A stretch of DNA of 64,000 bases from Fundicoccus sp052116145 (GTDB taxonomy: Bacteria; Bacillota; Bacilli; Lactobacillales; Aerococcaceae). A model generated the notes under the pieces. That model saw nothing but the letters and a program-made list of their open reading frames with translations. It was not told the origin of the DNA and ran no database searches. Positions 28,050 through 37,419 of this stretch are shown in pieces. Within the stretch, counting starts at the first letter, position 1; every line of letters starts with the position of its first letter. The translations under genes and the position numbers were made by a program. The stretch covers positions 62,001-126,000 of the forward strand of contig NZ_JBQKLQ010000002.1 of NCBI RefSeq assembly GCF_052116145.1, in the 5' to 3' direction.

Positions 28050-28829
28050 TTATTTAAATTCTGGTTTACCTTTTTCTACGAAAGCAGTCATCCCAATTGT
28101 TTGGTTCTCGTGTGCGAATTGCTCACCGAAGTATTTGGCCTCTAAAGTTAACGCATCTGCTAAAGGCATTTCGATTCCTTTATCGATGGCTTCTTTTGAA
28201 GCTGCCACTGAGTTTGGTGCTTGTTTCATAATGGCTTTAGCCAGCTTCTCAACTGTTTCAGCTAATTCTTCCACTTCAACCACTTGGTTTAATAGACCGA
28301 TACTTAAGGCTTCGTCAGCTTTGATTACTTTACCTGTGTAGATAAGTTCTTTAGCTTTAGCGATACCTACGATACGGCTTAAACGTTGTGTACCACCGAA
28401 ACCTGGGATAATGCCTAAACCAACTTCTGGTTGGCCTAAACGAGCTGCTGTTGAACCGATACGGATATCAGCTGATAAGGCTAATTCCGAACCGCCACCT
28501 AAAGCAAAGCCATTAACTGCTGCGATTGACGGGATGGCTAAGTTGGCTATTTTTGAGAAAGTATCGTTACCTAACTTAGATAAGGCTTCGCCTTCTTCAG
28601 CAGATAAAGGTAACATTTCTTTGATGTTAGCGCCCGCTACGAACGCTTTGTCGCCAGCACCGGTGATAACCAGTACGCGAGCTGATGTGTCAGCTGCGAC
28701 GGCATCAACAGCTGCAGAAATATCTGAAAGTACTTCTGAGCTAAGTGCGTTTAAAGATTTTGGTTGGTTGATCGTTAAAGTCGCGATCCCTGCATTATTC
28801 TCTAGTAAGACTGTATTAAATTCTGTCAT
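28050..28829 (-). CDS. Enoyl-CoA hydratase/isomerase (crotonase)
   Basis: 259 residues from ATG 28829 with GGGAG 9 bases upstream. It has the crotonase fold, the oxyanion-hole region AFVAGANIKEM, GGGSELALSADIR with the first catalytic Glu, and LGQPEVGLGIIPGFGGTQRL with the second Glu. It hydrates trans-2-enoyl-CoA, typically crotonyl-CoA for this size class. It follows the dehydrogenase gene by 24 bases and is last in the operon thiolase - acyl-CoA dehydrogenase - hydroxyacyl-CoA dehydrogenase - crotonase. Confidence 0.92.
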   Translation of the reverse strand: MTEFNTVLLENNAGIATLTINQPKSLNALSSEVLSDISAAVDAVAADTSARVLVITGAGDKAFVAGANIKEMLPLSAEEGEALSKLGNDTFSKIANLAIPSIAAVNGFALGGGSELALSADIRIGSTAARLGQPEVGLGIIPGFGGTQRLSRIVGIAKAKELIYTGKVIKADEALSIGLLNQVVEVEELAETVEKLAKAIMKQAPNSVAASKEAIDKGIEMPLADALTLEAKYFGEQFAHENQTIGMTAFVEKGKPEFK

Positions 28830-28853
28830 AATCATCGTCTCCCTTTTCTGTGA

Positions 28854-29702
28854 TTAATACTCGAAGAAACCGTGGCCTGTTTTACGGCCTAAGTGACCTG
28901 CTTCAACTTTTTTCTTCAATAGTTGAGCGGGACGGTATTTAGAATCGCTGTAACCTTCATATAATACGTTCATGATGGCTAAAACAGTGTCTAAACCGAT
29001 TAAATCTGCTAAAGCTAGCGGTCCCATTGGGTGGTTAGCTCCCGCTTTCATTGCTTCGTCAATTTCAGCAGCTGTTGAGATGCCTTCGTTTAACACAATA
29101 ATTGCTTCGTTAATCATTGGAATTAAGATACGGTTAACAACAAATCCAGGGGCATCTTTAACTTCTACTAAAGTTTTACCTAATTTATCGCCAACTTCGC
29201 GCATTGCTGCAACAGTCGCTTCATCAGTTGTTAAACCAACGTTGATTTCAATCAATTTCATTACAGGTACTGGGTTGAAGAAGTGTAAACCAACGACTTG
29301 GTTTGGACGGTTCGTCGCTGCAGCGATTTCTGTAATTGATAATGATGAAGTGTTTGAAGCTAAGATAGCATGGGCAGGTGTGATGTCATCTAATTGTTTG
29401 AAAATGCTTAATTTGATATCACGGTTTTCAGTTGCTGCTTCAATCACTAAGTCCACGTCGCTTGCATCTGCATAGTCAACAGATGTTGAGATACGTGCTT
29501 TAGTTGCTTGGGCGTCTTCTGAAGTCATACGACCTTTTTCTACTGCACGGTCTAATTGCTTAACAATTTTACCTAAGCCGCCTTCAACGAAAGCTTGTTT
29601 GATGTCGTTTAAAACGACTGTATAACCAGCTTGTGCTAGAACTTGGGCGATTCCGCTACCCATTTGTCCTGAACCGATAACCATTACTTTATTAATACTC
29701 AC
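28854..29702 (-). CDS. 3-hydroxybutyryl-CoA dehydrogenase
   Basis: 282 residues from GTG 29702 with AGGAG 9 bases upstream. NAD-binding GSGQMGSGIAQVLAQAGY lies near the start, followed by the signature VGLHFFNPVPVMKLIEI with the catalytic His. The C-terminal domain GFVVNRILIPMINEAI and GANHPMGPLALADLIGLDT completes the family. It oxidises (S)-3-hydroxyacyl-CoA, or reduces acetoacetyl-CoA. In the four-gene operon it links crotonase and thiolase. Confidence 0.94.
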   Translation of the reverse strand: MSINKVMVIGSGQMGSGIAQVLAQAGYTVVLNDIKQAFVEGGLGKIVKQLDRAVEKGRMTSEDAQATKARISTSVDYADASDVDLVIEAATENRDIKLSIFKQLDDITPAHAILASNTSSLSITEIAAATNRPNQVVGLHFFNPVPVMKLIEINVGLTTDEATVAAMREVGDKLGKTLVEVKDAPGFVVNRILIPMINEAIIVLNEGISTAAEIDEAMKAGANHPMGPLALADLIGLDTVLAIMNVLYEGYSDSKYRPAQLLKKKVEAGHLGRKTGHGFFEY

Positions 29703-29714
29703 GAATATTCACTC

Positions 29715-30833
29715 CTAATAGTTGTTAAGCCAAGGTTTGGCAATTAATTTTTTCTGGGAGGTTGATGAGCCACCATAAATGCTAGTCACTTTTGCATCAC
29801 GGACAAACCGTTCAATATCATTGTTGCGCATGTAGCCGTAGCCACCTGTGACAGAAATGATTGCCTCTGTAACTTCACTCGCTGTTTCTGAAGCAGCCAG
29901 TTTAGCCATAGCGACTTGAATCGGATCGTCAGCATGCTTTAAAATCACATGTTCTAACATCGTACAGTTTGAGAATGTCTTAGCTTTAGCTTCCGCTAAA
30001 ATTAATTGTGTGTTCTCAATGTCAATCAGACGCTTCCCGAAGTTTCGGTTTAAACTCGCATAGTGCAACCCTTTTTCAAGAGCCCCTTGAGAAATTCCCA
30101 AGGCTTGCATAGCGATTGCTAATTTAATTTTTGTAAAAATATTCTCGACTTGCTCTTTACCCGCTAATAAACCACCTAAGACTGCGTCTTTATCGACTTT
30201 AACGTCTTTGAAAACGACAGGTGCGACTGGAAGCGCGCGAATCCCCATTTTCTCAGTAGGTGCGCCAATTTCGACTCCCGGCTGATTGGTTTCCACAAGG
30301 AAAAGGCCGATGCTTTCATCGCCGTTTAATTTGCGAGCTTTAGCGACCACAAAAATCAGGGACGCTTGAGTTGCGTTCGAGACTGTTTCTTTTTCACCAT
30401 TGATGATCCAACCACTCGATGTTTCAATCGCGGTCGTTTGCATTAAGTTTAGGTCACCTTCGTCTTGTGCTTCGTGTTTTGCAAAACCGCCAAGTATCTC
30501 ACCTGAAACGAGTTTTTCTAAGTAAGCGTCTTTCTGTCGTTTCGTTCCGTAACGATGCAATGGCCAAATCGCATACGTACCTTGCGTTAAAAGAATACTT
30601 GCCATCGCTGCAAATTCCTTAGAAACCAATCGAATAATTTCCATAAAAGCGTGCAAACTATCACCCTGATCTTCCTCATTAAGAAGGAGACGGAAGATAT
30701 CAAGTTCTAAAAATTTATCTAGCTGTGTTTGTGGAAATTCTTCCGTGCTGTCAAAATATTGGGCAACGTCCGCAAGTTCACTTTTGGCATAATCACGTAC
30801 TTGTTGTAAGAGGGCTTGATAGTCAGCCGTCAT
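29715..30833 (-). CDS. Acyl-CoA dehydrogenase family protein, altered catalytic motif
   Basis: 372 residues of normal family length, with FAD-binding features (AKHEAQDEGDLN, then GWIINGEKETVSNATQAS) and the C-terminal GGYGYMRNNDIERFVRDAKV. The usual YEGTSEIQ motif that carries the catalytic Glu in short- and medium-chain enzymes reads IYGGSSTSQK here, so that Glu is Gly. Either the base is elsewhere, as in isovaleryl- and long-chain-type enzymes, or the protein has another role. No ETF genes are in the window. It sits 12 bases upstream of the dehydrogenase gene in the operon. Confidence 0.88.
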   Translation of the reverse strand: MTADYQALLQQVRDYAKSELADVAQYFDSTEEFPQTQLDKFLELDIFRLLLNEEDQGDSLHAFMEIIRLVSKEFAAMASILLTQGTYAIWPLHRYGTKRQKDAYLEKLVSGEILGGFAKHEAQDEGDLNLMQTTAIETSSGWIINGEKETVSNATQASLIFVVAKARKLNGDESIGLFLVETNQPGVEIGAPTEKMGIRALPVAPVVFKDVKVDKDAVLGGLLAGKEQVENIFTKIKLAIAMQALGISQGALEKGLHYASLNRNFGKRLIDIENTQLILAEAKAKTFSNCTMLEHVILKHADDPIQVAMAKLAASETASEVTEAIISVTGGYGYMRNNDIERFVRDAKVTSIYGGSSTSQKKLIAKPWLNNY

Positions 30834-30909
30834 ATAAATCTTCCTTTCTGAGGGTTAGGGTTGGACATCCAGTGCTTTTCAAATGGATGGTCATGCCACC
30901 CAATTAAAC

Positions 30910-32088
30910 TTAACGTTTAACGATTAATGATACGCCTTGTCCGCCACCGATACATAATGTTGCTAGACCAGTTTTAGAATCGCGTTTAACCATTTCGTGT
31001 AATAATGTGACTGCAACACGCGCACCAGATGCACCGATTGGGTGTCCTAGGGCAATCGCGCCACCGTTAACGTTAACTGTTTCCATGTTTAAGCCTAATT
31101 CTTGAACCACTGATAAAGCTTGAGCTGCGAAAGCTTCGTTAGCTTCAACTAATTCTAAGTCGTCAACTGTCATGCCTGCTTTAGCAAGAGCTTTTTTAGT
31201 TGAAGGAATTGGTCCAGTACCCATGATCTTAGGATCAACACCACTACTTGCATAAGAAGCGATTGTTGCGATAGGTGTCATGTTTAATGCTTCAGCTTTT
31301 TCTTTAGACATTAAAACTAAGATTGCCGCACCATCGTTGATTCCTGATGCGTTACCTGATGTTACTGTACCGTCTTTTTTGAAAGCTGGACGTAATTTAC
31401 CTAATGTATCGACAGTTGTACCAAAACGTGGGAATTCGTCAGTATCAAAGATAACTGGCTCGCCACGACGTTGTGGAATTTCGATTGGAACGATTTCTTC
31501 TTTGAAACGACCAGATTTAACCGCTGCTTCAGCTTTTTGTTGGCTGCCTGCTGCTAATTCATCTTGTTGTTCACGAGTGAAACCAAATTTTTCAGCGATG
31601 TTTTCAGCTGTAATTCCCATGTGGATTCCTGAGAATGCATCTGTTAAACCATCTTTAAGCATTGTATCAACCATTTCTGAGTTACCCATACGAGCGCCCC
31701 AACGTGCGTCGTTCGATACGAAACCTGAACGGCTCATGTTTTCAGTTCCACCAACGACTACGACTTCGTTGTCGCCAGTCATAATTGATTGTGCACCTAA
31801 CATAATTGTTTTCAGTCCTGAACCACATACTTTATTGATTGTTAATGCTGGGACTTCTTGTGGAAGACCTGCATTGATACTTACTTGTCTTGCAACGTTT
31901 TGACCTAAGCCTGCGCTTAGAACGTTACCCAAGATTACTTCGTTTACTTCTTTAGGGTCTAAGTTAATATCCTTCAATGTCTCTCTCAATACAGTTGCAC
32001 CTAAATCAACTGCTGAAATACCTTTAAGTGATCCTCCAAAAGAACCTAGTGGTGAACGACGTGCTGCTACGATGACAACTTCTGTCAC
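30910..32088 (-). CDS. Acetyl-CoA C-acetyltransferase (thiolase)
   Basis: 392 residues from GTG 32088, chosen because GGAGG is 8 bases upstream. It begins MTEVVIVAARRSPLGSFGGS. The nucleophilic Cys is in NKVCGSGLKTIMLG (about 88), the active-site His in GGAIALGHPIGASGARV and the second Cys in LATLCIGGGQG. It condenses two acetyl-CoA or cleaves acetoacetyl-CoA. It is the first gene of the beta-oxidation-type operon; 76 bases separate it from the next gene. Cre-like sequences lie upstream. Confidence 0.95.
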   Translation of the reverse strand: MTEVVIVAARRSPLGSFGGSLKGISAVDLGATVLRETLKDINLDPKEVNEVILGNVLSAGLGQNVARQVSINAGLPQEVPALTINKVCGSGLKTIMLGAQSIMTGDNEVVVVGGTENMSRSGFVSNDARWGARMGNSEMVDTMLKDGLTDAFSGIHMGITAENIAEKFGFTREQQDELAAGSQQKAEAAVKSGRFKEEIVPIEIPQRRGEPVIFDTDEFPRFGTTVDTLGKLRPAFKKDGTVTSGNASGINDGAAILVLMSKEKAEALNMTPIATIASYASSGVDPKIMGTGPIPSTKKALAKAGMTVDDLELVEANEAFAAQALSVVQELGLNMETVNVNGGAIALGHPIGASGARVAVTLLHEMVKRDSKTGLATLCIGGGQGVSLIVKR

Positions 32089-32122
32089 AATAATTTCCTC
32101 CAATTCGAATTTTCAATTTTAT

Positions 32123-32136
32123 GCGAAGCGTTTACA
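32123..32136. promoter_or_regulatory. cre-like half site upstream of thiolase
   Basis: On the minus strand TGTAAACGCTTCGC, 11 of 14 matches to the CcpA consensus with a perfect TGTAAACG half, 35 bases upstream of the thiolase start. Confidence 0.35.
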
Positions 32137-32246
32137 GTCCTTATTTTAATGGACATCGGGGTGAAATAGAAATAGCTGTTAATTAACACCTCTATAAGTT
32201 AAGTTAATAGAGTTTCGTTGTATAAAAGGATTGACTTCCAGCTTAT

Positions 32247-32260
32247 TTATAGCGCTTACA
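32247..32260. promoter_or_regulatory. cre-like site between thiolase and LysR genes
   Basis: On the minus strand TGTAAGCGCTATAA, 13 of 14 matches to the CcpA consensus. It is positioned to control the thiolase operon. Confidence 0.5.
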
Positions 32261-32281
32261 ACGGTTGTTATGTTATAAAAA

Positions 32282-32303
32282 AGCTGACCCTTGAGAGTCA
32301 GCT
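32282..32303 (-). terminator. Terminator of the LysR gene
   Basis: 7-bp perfect arms (32282-32288 and 32297-32303), then TTTTTT on the minus strand. It separates the regulator from the thiolase operon. Confidence 0.8.
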
Positions 32304-32312
32304 CTGTTTCTT

Positions 32313-33221
32313 TTATTGAACCGGTTCGTAGAAGTATCTCAGAATTCTTTCGTAGACTTCTGTTTCCATGGAACCATATTTCTTATTGTGTGGACGCACA
32401 AGTGTAAAGTTAAAGGGTACAAAGTCACGAAATTGTAGGACTTTGAATTCATTGCGATCGATATATTGATCCACTGGTTTAGGCAAAATAGTGACAACTT
32501 CGTTGCCACGAGTCGATTCAATTAAGTAGTCCCAAGAATCCGACGTGTAAACAATGTCGGATTTAGTTTTCGTTTTCTGAATTTTTTCCGAAATAATCTG
32601 ATGGGTAGTAAACGTTTTACTAAAGGTAGCTAATTGATAGCCATCTAAATCTTTCCATTCGAGTTGTTCTTTACTGGCTAGCGGGTGATTGATATCCATA
32701 AAAGCGGCCATTTCATCTAATTGGATGACATGTTGTTCAAAGGATTTCAAGTCTAAGTTGGTTGGCTCGATAATAATCGCGTAATCAATGTCGTCATTTA
32801 ATAAGAGCGTTCTTAATACCTGACTGCCGGCTTCTGTTACTTCAAGTGAGATATCCGGGTTCTCGATTGAAAAGTTTGGGAAAAAGTTTGAGAAATACAC
32901 ACGCAGAATCAATGATGGTAAACCGATACGGATGGTCCCCTTTTGACGTGATGACTCTCTTTGGATAATTTCTTCCATCTCTTGCGCCTTATTAACAATC
33001 TCTTGTGCGAAACGAAAAATTCTTTCGCCACTTTCCGTTAGGCCCTCTAATCGACCATTCTTACGGTTGAATAACAAAACTTCCTCGCTATTCTCAAAAT
33101 TTGATACAAATTGACTCAGCGCTGATTGGCTGATGTGGATTTTCTTGGCTGCCAGCGATAAGTTACAACCGCATTCCACAATATTGATCAAATAGTTCAT
33201 TTGGGTGATATCCATTGACAT
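32313..33221 (-). CDS. LysR family transcriptional regulator
   Basis: 302 residues. The N-terminal winged helix (about 5-62) contains LAAKKIHISQSALSQFVSNF and FNRKNG. The co-inducer domain (90-300) has the usual two-lobe pattern starting GTIRIGLPSLIL. GGAGCAATACTTCC precedes ATG 33221. It is immediately upstream of the thiolase operon in the same direction but has its own terminator. A role in controlling the neighbouring acyl-CoA genes is likely from position; the inducer is unknown. Confidence 0.92.
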   Translation of the reverse strand: MSMDITQMNYLINIVECGCNLSLAAKKIHISQSALSQFVSNFENSEEVLLFNRKNGRLEGLTESGERIFRFAQEIVNKAQEMEEIIQRESSRQKGTIRIGLPSLILRVYFSNFFPNFSIENPDISLEVTEAGSQVLRTLLLNDDIDYAIIIEPTNLDLKSFEQHVIQLDEMAAFMDINHPLASKEQLEWKDLDGYQLATFSKTFTTHQIISEKIQKTKTKSDIVYTSDSWDYLIESTRGNEVVTILPKPVDQYIDRNEFKVLQFRDFVPFNFTLVRPHNKKYGSMETEVYERILRYFYEPVQ

Positions 33222-33510
33222 GGAAGTATTGCTCCTTTCAATTCCTATATAAAATTATCTATCTCCTGCGTTAAGTAGTCCTTATACAGAGTAATTATAC
33301 TACATCTTTGCTGTATAGTCAGTTGGAATAGTGAATTGTCATGTTTTTCAGGCTTTTAATGTTAGAAGGTTGGAAACTGGGGGATGTTGTTATTCTCGTC
33401 TTGCTTACTGTATGGTGTCAATGAGGTGATATTTTTGAGGTTGGGTTGTTTGGGGTGTTTTTGTGGAGGTTATTAGGATGTCTATTTCCTTAAGATTAAC
33501 AGTCTTGTCA

Positions 33511-33539
33511 AAAAAAACCGCAGACGGTTAGGTCTGCGG
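33511..33539 (-). terminator. Terminator of the second acyl-CoA dehydrogenase gene
   Basis: Perfect 8-bp arms CCGCAGAC and GTCTGCGG with a 6-base loop, then seven T on the minus strand. Confidence 0.9.
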
Positions 33540-33563
33540 CAAATTGTTTAACGTTCGATTATT

Positions 33564-34769
33564 TTATACGAATGCGCCTAAGCCAGTGATTTCGCGGCCG
33601 ATGATTAGGGCGTTAACTTCGTGTGTTCCTTCGTATGTGTAGATTGCTTCAGCATCTGCGAAGAAGCGGGCTACGTCTGTTTCCAGTGTAATTCCGTTTC
33701 CTCCGACTACTTCACGTGCTAATGCGACTGTTTCACGCATCATTAGTGAGTTTTGCATTTTAGCTAATGAAGAGTTTAGCATTAATTCGCGGCCTTCTTC
33801 TTGTAATTGAGCAACGCGTACTGAGTAGCCTAATGTTGAAATGGCATTCGCTTGCATGCGTGCTAATTTTTCTTGAACGATTTGGAATTGGGCGATTGGG
33901 CGTCCGAATTGTGTACGCTCTTTCGTGTAGTTTAAAGCTGCAATGAATGCACCGTTTGTAATACCCATAGCGATATGTGCGACGTCTGTACGAGTGTATA
34001 CTAAGATTCTTGCTACATCTTTAAAGCCGTTGATGTTTGCTAAGCGGTCTGCTTCTGGTACTTCAACGTTTTCTAAAGTGATATGGCCGTTACGGATCGC
34101 ACGTAATGATGCTTTATGCTTGATTGGCTCAGCGTGATAACCTGCTGCTCCTTTACGGACCATGAAACATTTGATGCGGTTATCTTCAACGTCACGTGCA
34201 AAGATTGGGATAATGTCAGCTGTATCAGCTCCACCGATCCAACGTTTCGCTCCGTTTAATACCCATGTGTCGCCTTTACGTTCTGCAGTTGTTGATAATC
34301 CACCAGCGATATCAGATCCTGAATCAGGTTCAGTTAATCCGAAACATGTTTGCCATTCGAAGTTAGCTACTTTTGGAGCAAACTCTTCGATTTGACGTTC
34401 GTTTCCACCTAGTAAGATTGTGTTGTATCCTAAACCACCATGTACTGTGAAGAAGGTTGCGATTGACGCATCAGCACGGGCTAATTCTAAGTATAGGAAA
34501 GCTGTATAAATTTCGCTTGGTTTGCGTTCGCCTTCACGACCAACGTATAATTTAGGGTTGTTCATGATGCCTACATCAGCTAATTTGTAGAATGCTTCAA
34601 ATGGGAAGTCTGCTTTTTCCCAGTGCTCATTGATAACTGGTTTAATTTCAGCTTCGATTACTTTACGAGCTGCCGCTAATACTTCTACTTCACCTTCAGA
34701 TAATAACTCTGCATAGTGGAATAAATCTTCTGGGTATAATTCTTGAACTAATTCTGATTTCGTTGACAT
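33564..34769 (-). CDS. Acyl-CoA dehydrogenase (short-chain or glutaryl-CoA dehydrogenase-like)
   Basis: 401 residues. FAD and substrate motifs CFGLTEPDSGSDIAGG and WVLNGAKRWIGGA are present, and the catalytic Glu is in TYEGTHEVNALIIGREITG. Overall it resembles the glutaryl-CoA dehydrogenase/ACX4 branch. However, the arginine that binds the glutaryl carboxylate in true glutaryl-CoA dehydrogenases is not evident in the ARADASIATFFTVHGG segment. I therefore favour a short-chain acyl-CoA substrate. It is monocistronic with a strong terminator, between the LysR gene and the catechol cluster. A GGAGCTAGAAAAC site precedes ATG 34769. Confidence 0.9.
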   Translation of the reverse strand: MSTKSELVQELYPEDLFHYAELLSEGEVEVLAAARKVIEAEIKPVINEHWEKADFPFEAFYKLADVGIMNNPKLYVGREGERKPSEIYTAFLYLELARADASIATFFTVHGGLGYNTILLGGNERQIEEFAPKVANFEWQTCFGLTEPDSGSDIAGGLSTTAERKGDTWVLNGAKRWIGGADTADIIPIFARDVEDNRIKCFMVRKGAAGYHAEPIKHKASLRAIRNGHITLENVEVPEADRLANINGFKDVARILVYTRTDVAHIAMGITNGAFIAALNYTKERTQFGRPIAQFQIVQEKLARMQANAISTLGYSVRVAQLQEEGRELMLNSSLAKMQNSLMMRETVALAREVVGGNGITLETDVARFFADAEAIYTYEGTHEVNALIIGREITGLGAFV

Positions 34770-35719
34770 GTTTTCTAGCTCCTTTAGCTTATATGTTGAT
34801 ATATTTTTTGTGGTGTAACTAGATGAAACGCAAGTTAGTCTAACTGGCGCTCTAAAAACTGCTTCTTAGCACTGGTTACTGTCTCACCTCGTGATTAGGG
34901 GCACGGGTGACACGGTCTCATGCTAAAACTAAAGTAACGGTGCGACGGGTCTTACTTGGGTTGATCAAAAGATCATGTATGAGTTTCAATCGGTTGCATG
35001 CTTCCTTAATAAAGTCTAGTGAATCCCCCCTGACAACTTGAGTTGCCTTTTAGTGGATACGAATCATTAGCATGTCATTAAGGAGTCACTTCTGACTAAA
35101 ACAGTCTCAAAAAACTTCTTTGATAAACGCTTACAAGTACATTGTAGTAGTATTCTAAAAACTTTTCTACTTAATGAATGTTAATAATGGCATTAGTCAA
35201 GCTTATAGACTTCAAGTGGACTCGAGACTATTATCGACGTATTGAGATTAAGCCTGGCTTCTTACTTAGGCAGAAAGACGAACATTAACCGCTTTTTTAA
35301 GATTTTTTGGGCAATTCAGTTGAATCGTTGGCAGCAAGCCACTAAAAAAATCAGTTGCCGGTCTTCACGAATTTTCATTAGTTTACTTTATAGTGTTTAT
35401 TTTAATAGCGTTTTCGATGATTTTTTTTACAAAATATTTCTTTTAAACGGACTTGTTTTTTTATTTCCAAGCAGATGACGGGTGTCAACTAAAACTTTGA
35501 AGGTGCTTTCTTTGTGATGGATAAGTAAATTTTCAGTAGAGAGGATGGTGGTAATGATTGTCTCAGTCAGAAGTTGTCTAGGATGGTTAGCTTTTAAGGT
35601 GACTACTGAGGAGTTGAATCGCCCAATGAGAGTTTTAACATGACCACTGGAAATCCGAGCGCCACAATTAGATGTTCTTTCTATTATAAGATAGAGTGAC
35701 TCTTTCACTGATTAAAGCG
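34770..35719. other. Intergenic, no gene; one cre-like site
   Basis: About 950 bases without a credible frame. GATAAACGCTTACA at 35122-35135 matches 12 of 14 cre positions but lies some 350 bases from the dehydrogenase start. No other structure was recognised. Confidence 0.35.
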
Positions 35720-35805
35720 CTAAGACAGCCTTCCATTTAGTGACATGCCGATTTTACAAAACCACCGGCTCTTATATAATCGTCCGGCCGAATCGGACGG
35801 AGGTT
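35720..35805. repeat. Degenerate cloverleaf element
   Basis: It contains CCGATTTTACAAAA, then TATATAATCGTCCGGCCG and a GTCCG...CGGAC hairpin, the right half of the dispersed cloverleaf element found at 43.1, 48.1, 53.6 and 59.3 kb. The left hairpin and outer stem are poorly kept. Confidence 0.45.
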
Positions 35806-36032
35806 TATATCGCTTTATACAAGCAGCGCTTTTCTGCACGCTGACATTTATCCTACTTTCACTGCCGCTAATTTCCATCCCTACTATATAGTTAGTATCC
35901 CTTATTGCCATCATCCATACCTATCGATTAAAGCAGCTGCCTAGCTAACAACACACAGATTACACCGTCAATTTTAATCATCCACTAGCACCGTCCATCC
36001 TAACATCATTCTTTAAGTGGCGTATAGTAGCA

Positions 36033-36199
36033 GGTCACTGTAGAAGCCGGCTTGGGCAATACGAGTATCAGGCCACTTGGCCCACATGAGGTCCTGAAAG
36101 CACAGCGACCTAGGAATTCAGTAGCCAAGTAAGACGGCTGACTATGAAAGAGATGAAGGCGTGCCTCTCGCATTGCCCGGGCCGGCTTCTACAGTGACC
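36033..36199 (+). ncRNA. Structured element, copy 1 (candidate non-coding RNA)
   Basis: 33-base terminal inverted repeats (36033-36065 and 36167-36199, three differences) close a 101-base interior. The interior core (CACATGAGGTCCTGAAAGC, then AGCGACCTAGGAATTCAGTA) recurs with few changes in the element at 53121-53310 on the opposite strand. TGAGGTCCT and AGGAATTCA can pair across a second stem, suggesting a pseudoknot. Both copies are intergenic. Transcription is not shown; a mobile palindromic element is the alternative. Confidence 0.5.
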
Positions 36200-36301
36200 C
36201 CATCTTTTTACACCTTCTAACCAAACTCCCCCTAACAAGCACCCATTACCATCCAACTTCATCTAAACAACTTCATCTACCAACACCCCACGATAAAACA
36301 A

Positions 36302-36324
36302 AAAGACCATCCCGAAGGATGGTC
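36302..36324 (-). terminator. Terminator of the hydrolase gene
   Basis: Perfect 8-bp arms GACCATCC and GGATGGTC with a 4-base loop, then TTTTTGTTTT on the minus strand. Confidence 0.85.
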
Positions 36325-36350
36325 CACTATTGCTCGTATAATCTTTTAAA

Positions 36351-37187
36351 TTACTCGCGACCTGCGAAGTTGTTTACTAGGTCAGCAAATTCTTGTGACT
36401 TCTCGATTTGAGTCCAGTGTCCACAGCCGCCAAAGATATGTAACTCTGCGTTAGGAATTAAGTGGATTAAACGTAACGAGTTTTCAACGGGAACGACTTT
36501 ATCTTCACGTCCGTGAACTAATAAGGTCTTATGTTGAATCGTCTTGAAGTCTTCGTCTGGGAATGATAGATCATCCACAGATGCTTGACGAGGGTGTGGA
36601 AACATTGAACTGAAGGCTTCGTGGAATCCTGGTTCCATTGAAGCTTCGTAACGAACTTGTGTTAATTCTTCCGAAGCAAATGTCTTGTCGAATGTAAACA
36701 AGTCGATTAACTCGCCCATATGTTCTTTCGTTCCTTGGTAGCCCCAAACTTCATTTAGACCGTAAGGGATATCGCCTTGGGTACCCATTGCACCCATTGT
36801 GATAATTTTGTTAACTTTTTCTGGGTATTTCAAAGCCACTGAGAAGGCTAATGATCCACCGAAAGAGTTCCCTACTAAGTTTACTTTGTCTGCACCGATG
36901 GCATCGATGAAGTCAACGATTTGTTGTGTCCATAAGTCGATACCGTAATCCACTTCGTCACCCGTTGGTTTGTCAGAATAACCGAAACCAATCATGTCCA
37001 TGGCATAGGCATGGTTTGTTTCTTCAACAAGTGGCAACACTAAACGCCAGTTAGCGTAAGCTGAAACACCTGGGCCTGAACCGTGAATGAAAAGTAATGG
37101 AACGCCACCTACGTTTTCACCAACTTCTAGATAGTTCGTTGTAAATTTACCTGTTTTAACACTTTTACCAATTTCTGGTCTACTCAT
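36351..37187 (-). CDS. Meta-cleavage product hydrolase (2-hydroxymuconic semialdehyde hydrolase type)
   Basis: A 278-residue alpha/beta hydrolase of the XylF/DmpD/TodF group. It has the oxyanion region LLFIHGSGPGVSAYANWR, nucleophile Ser108 in VGNSFGGS, Asp229 in GREDKVVP and His257 in GCGHWTQIEK. It cleaves the C-C bond of the extradiol ring-fission product, releasing a carboxylic acid and 2-hydroxypenta-2,4-dienoate. It lies downstream of the dioxygenase gene with a 232-base gap, so it may have its own promoter. There is no semialdehyde dehydrogenase gene, so only the hydrolytic branch is encoded here. Confidence 0.92.
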   Translation of the reverse strand: MSRPEIGKSVKTGKFTTNYLEVGENVGGVPLLFIHGSGPGVSAYANWRLVLPLVEETNHAYAMDMIGFGYSDKPTGDEVDYGIDLWTQQIVDFIDAIGADKVNLVGNSFGGSLAFSVALKYPEKVNKIITMGAMGTQGDIPYGLNEVWGYQGTKEHMGELIDLFTFDKTFASEELTQVRYEASMEPGFHEAFSSMFPHPRQASVDDLSFPDEDFKTIQHKTLLVHGREDKVVPVENSLRLIHLIPNAELHIFGGCGHWTQIEKSQEFADLVNNFAGRE

Positions 37188-37419
37188 GATTAAAATTCCT
37201 CCTTAAGGCTTGATATATTCATTATACGGGACATCTTATAATGTTTCAGTGAGATTCCCGTCTAGCGGAACACCGTCTTATTATTTGTCCTATTTTGTTA
37301 TAGTGATGTGTTAATATGTTGGTTTAATGGCCAAAAGTCCAAGCAAATGCTCAGACTCGGGCCATCACATTAAATGATGCTTAATAGAGCAAATCATTTA
37401 TATGTACAGGGTGTTCAAA

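Noticed and set aside
35242..35708. Open frames of 78 and 93 residues in the 34.8-36.0 kb gap
   Set aside because: Composition is unlike a protein, there are no ribosome binding sites and no family resemblance.
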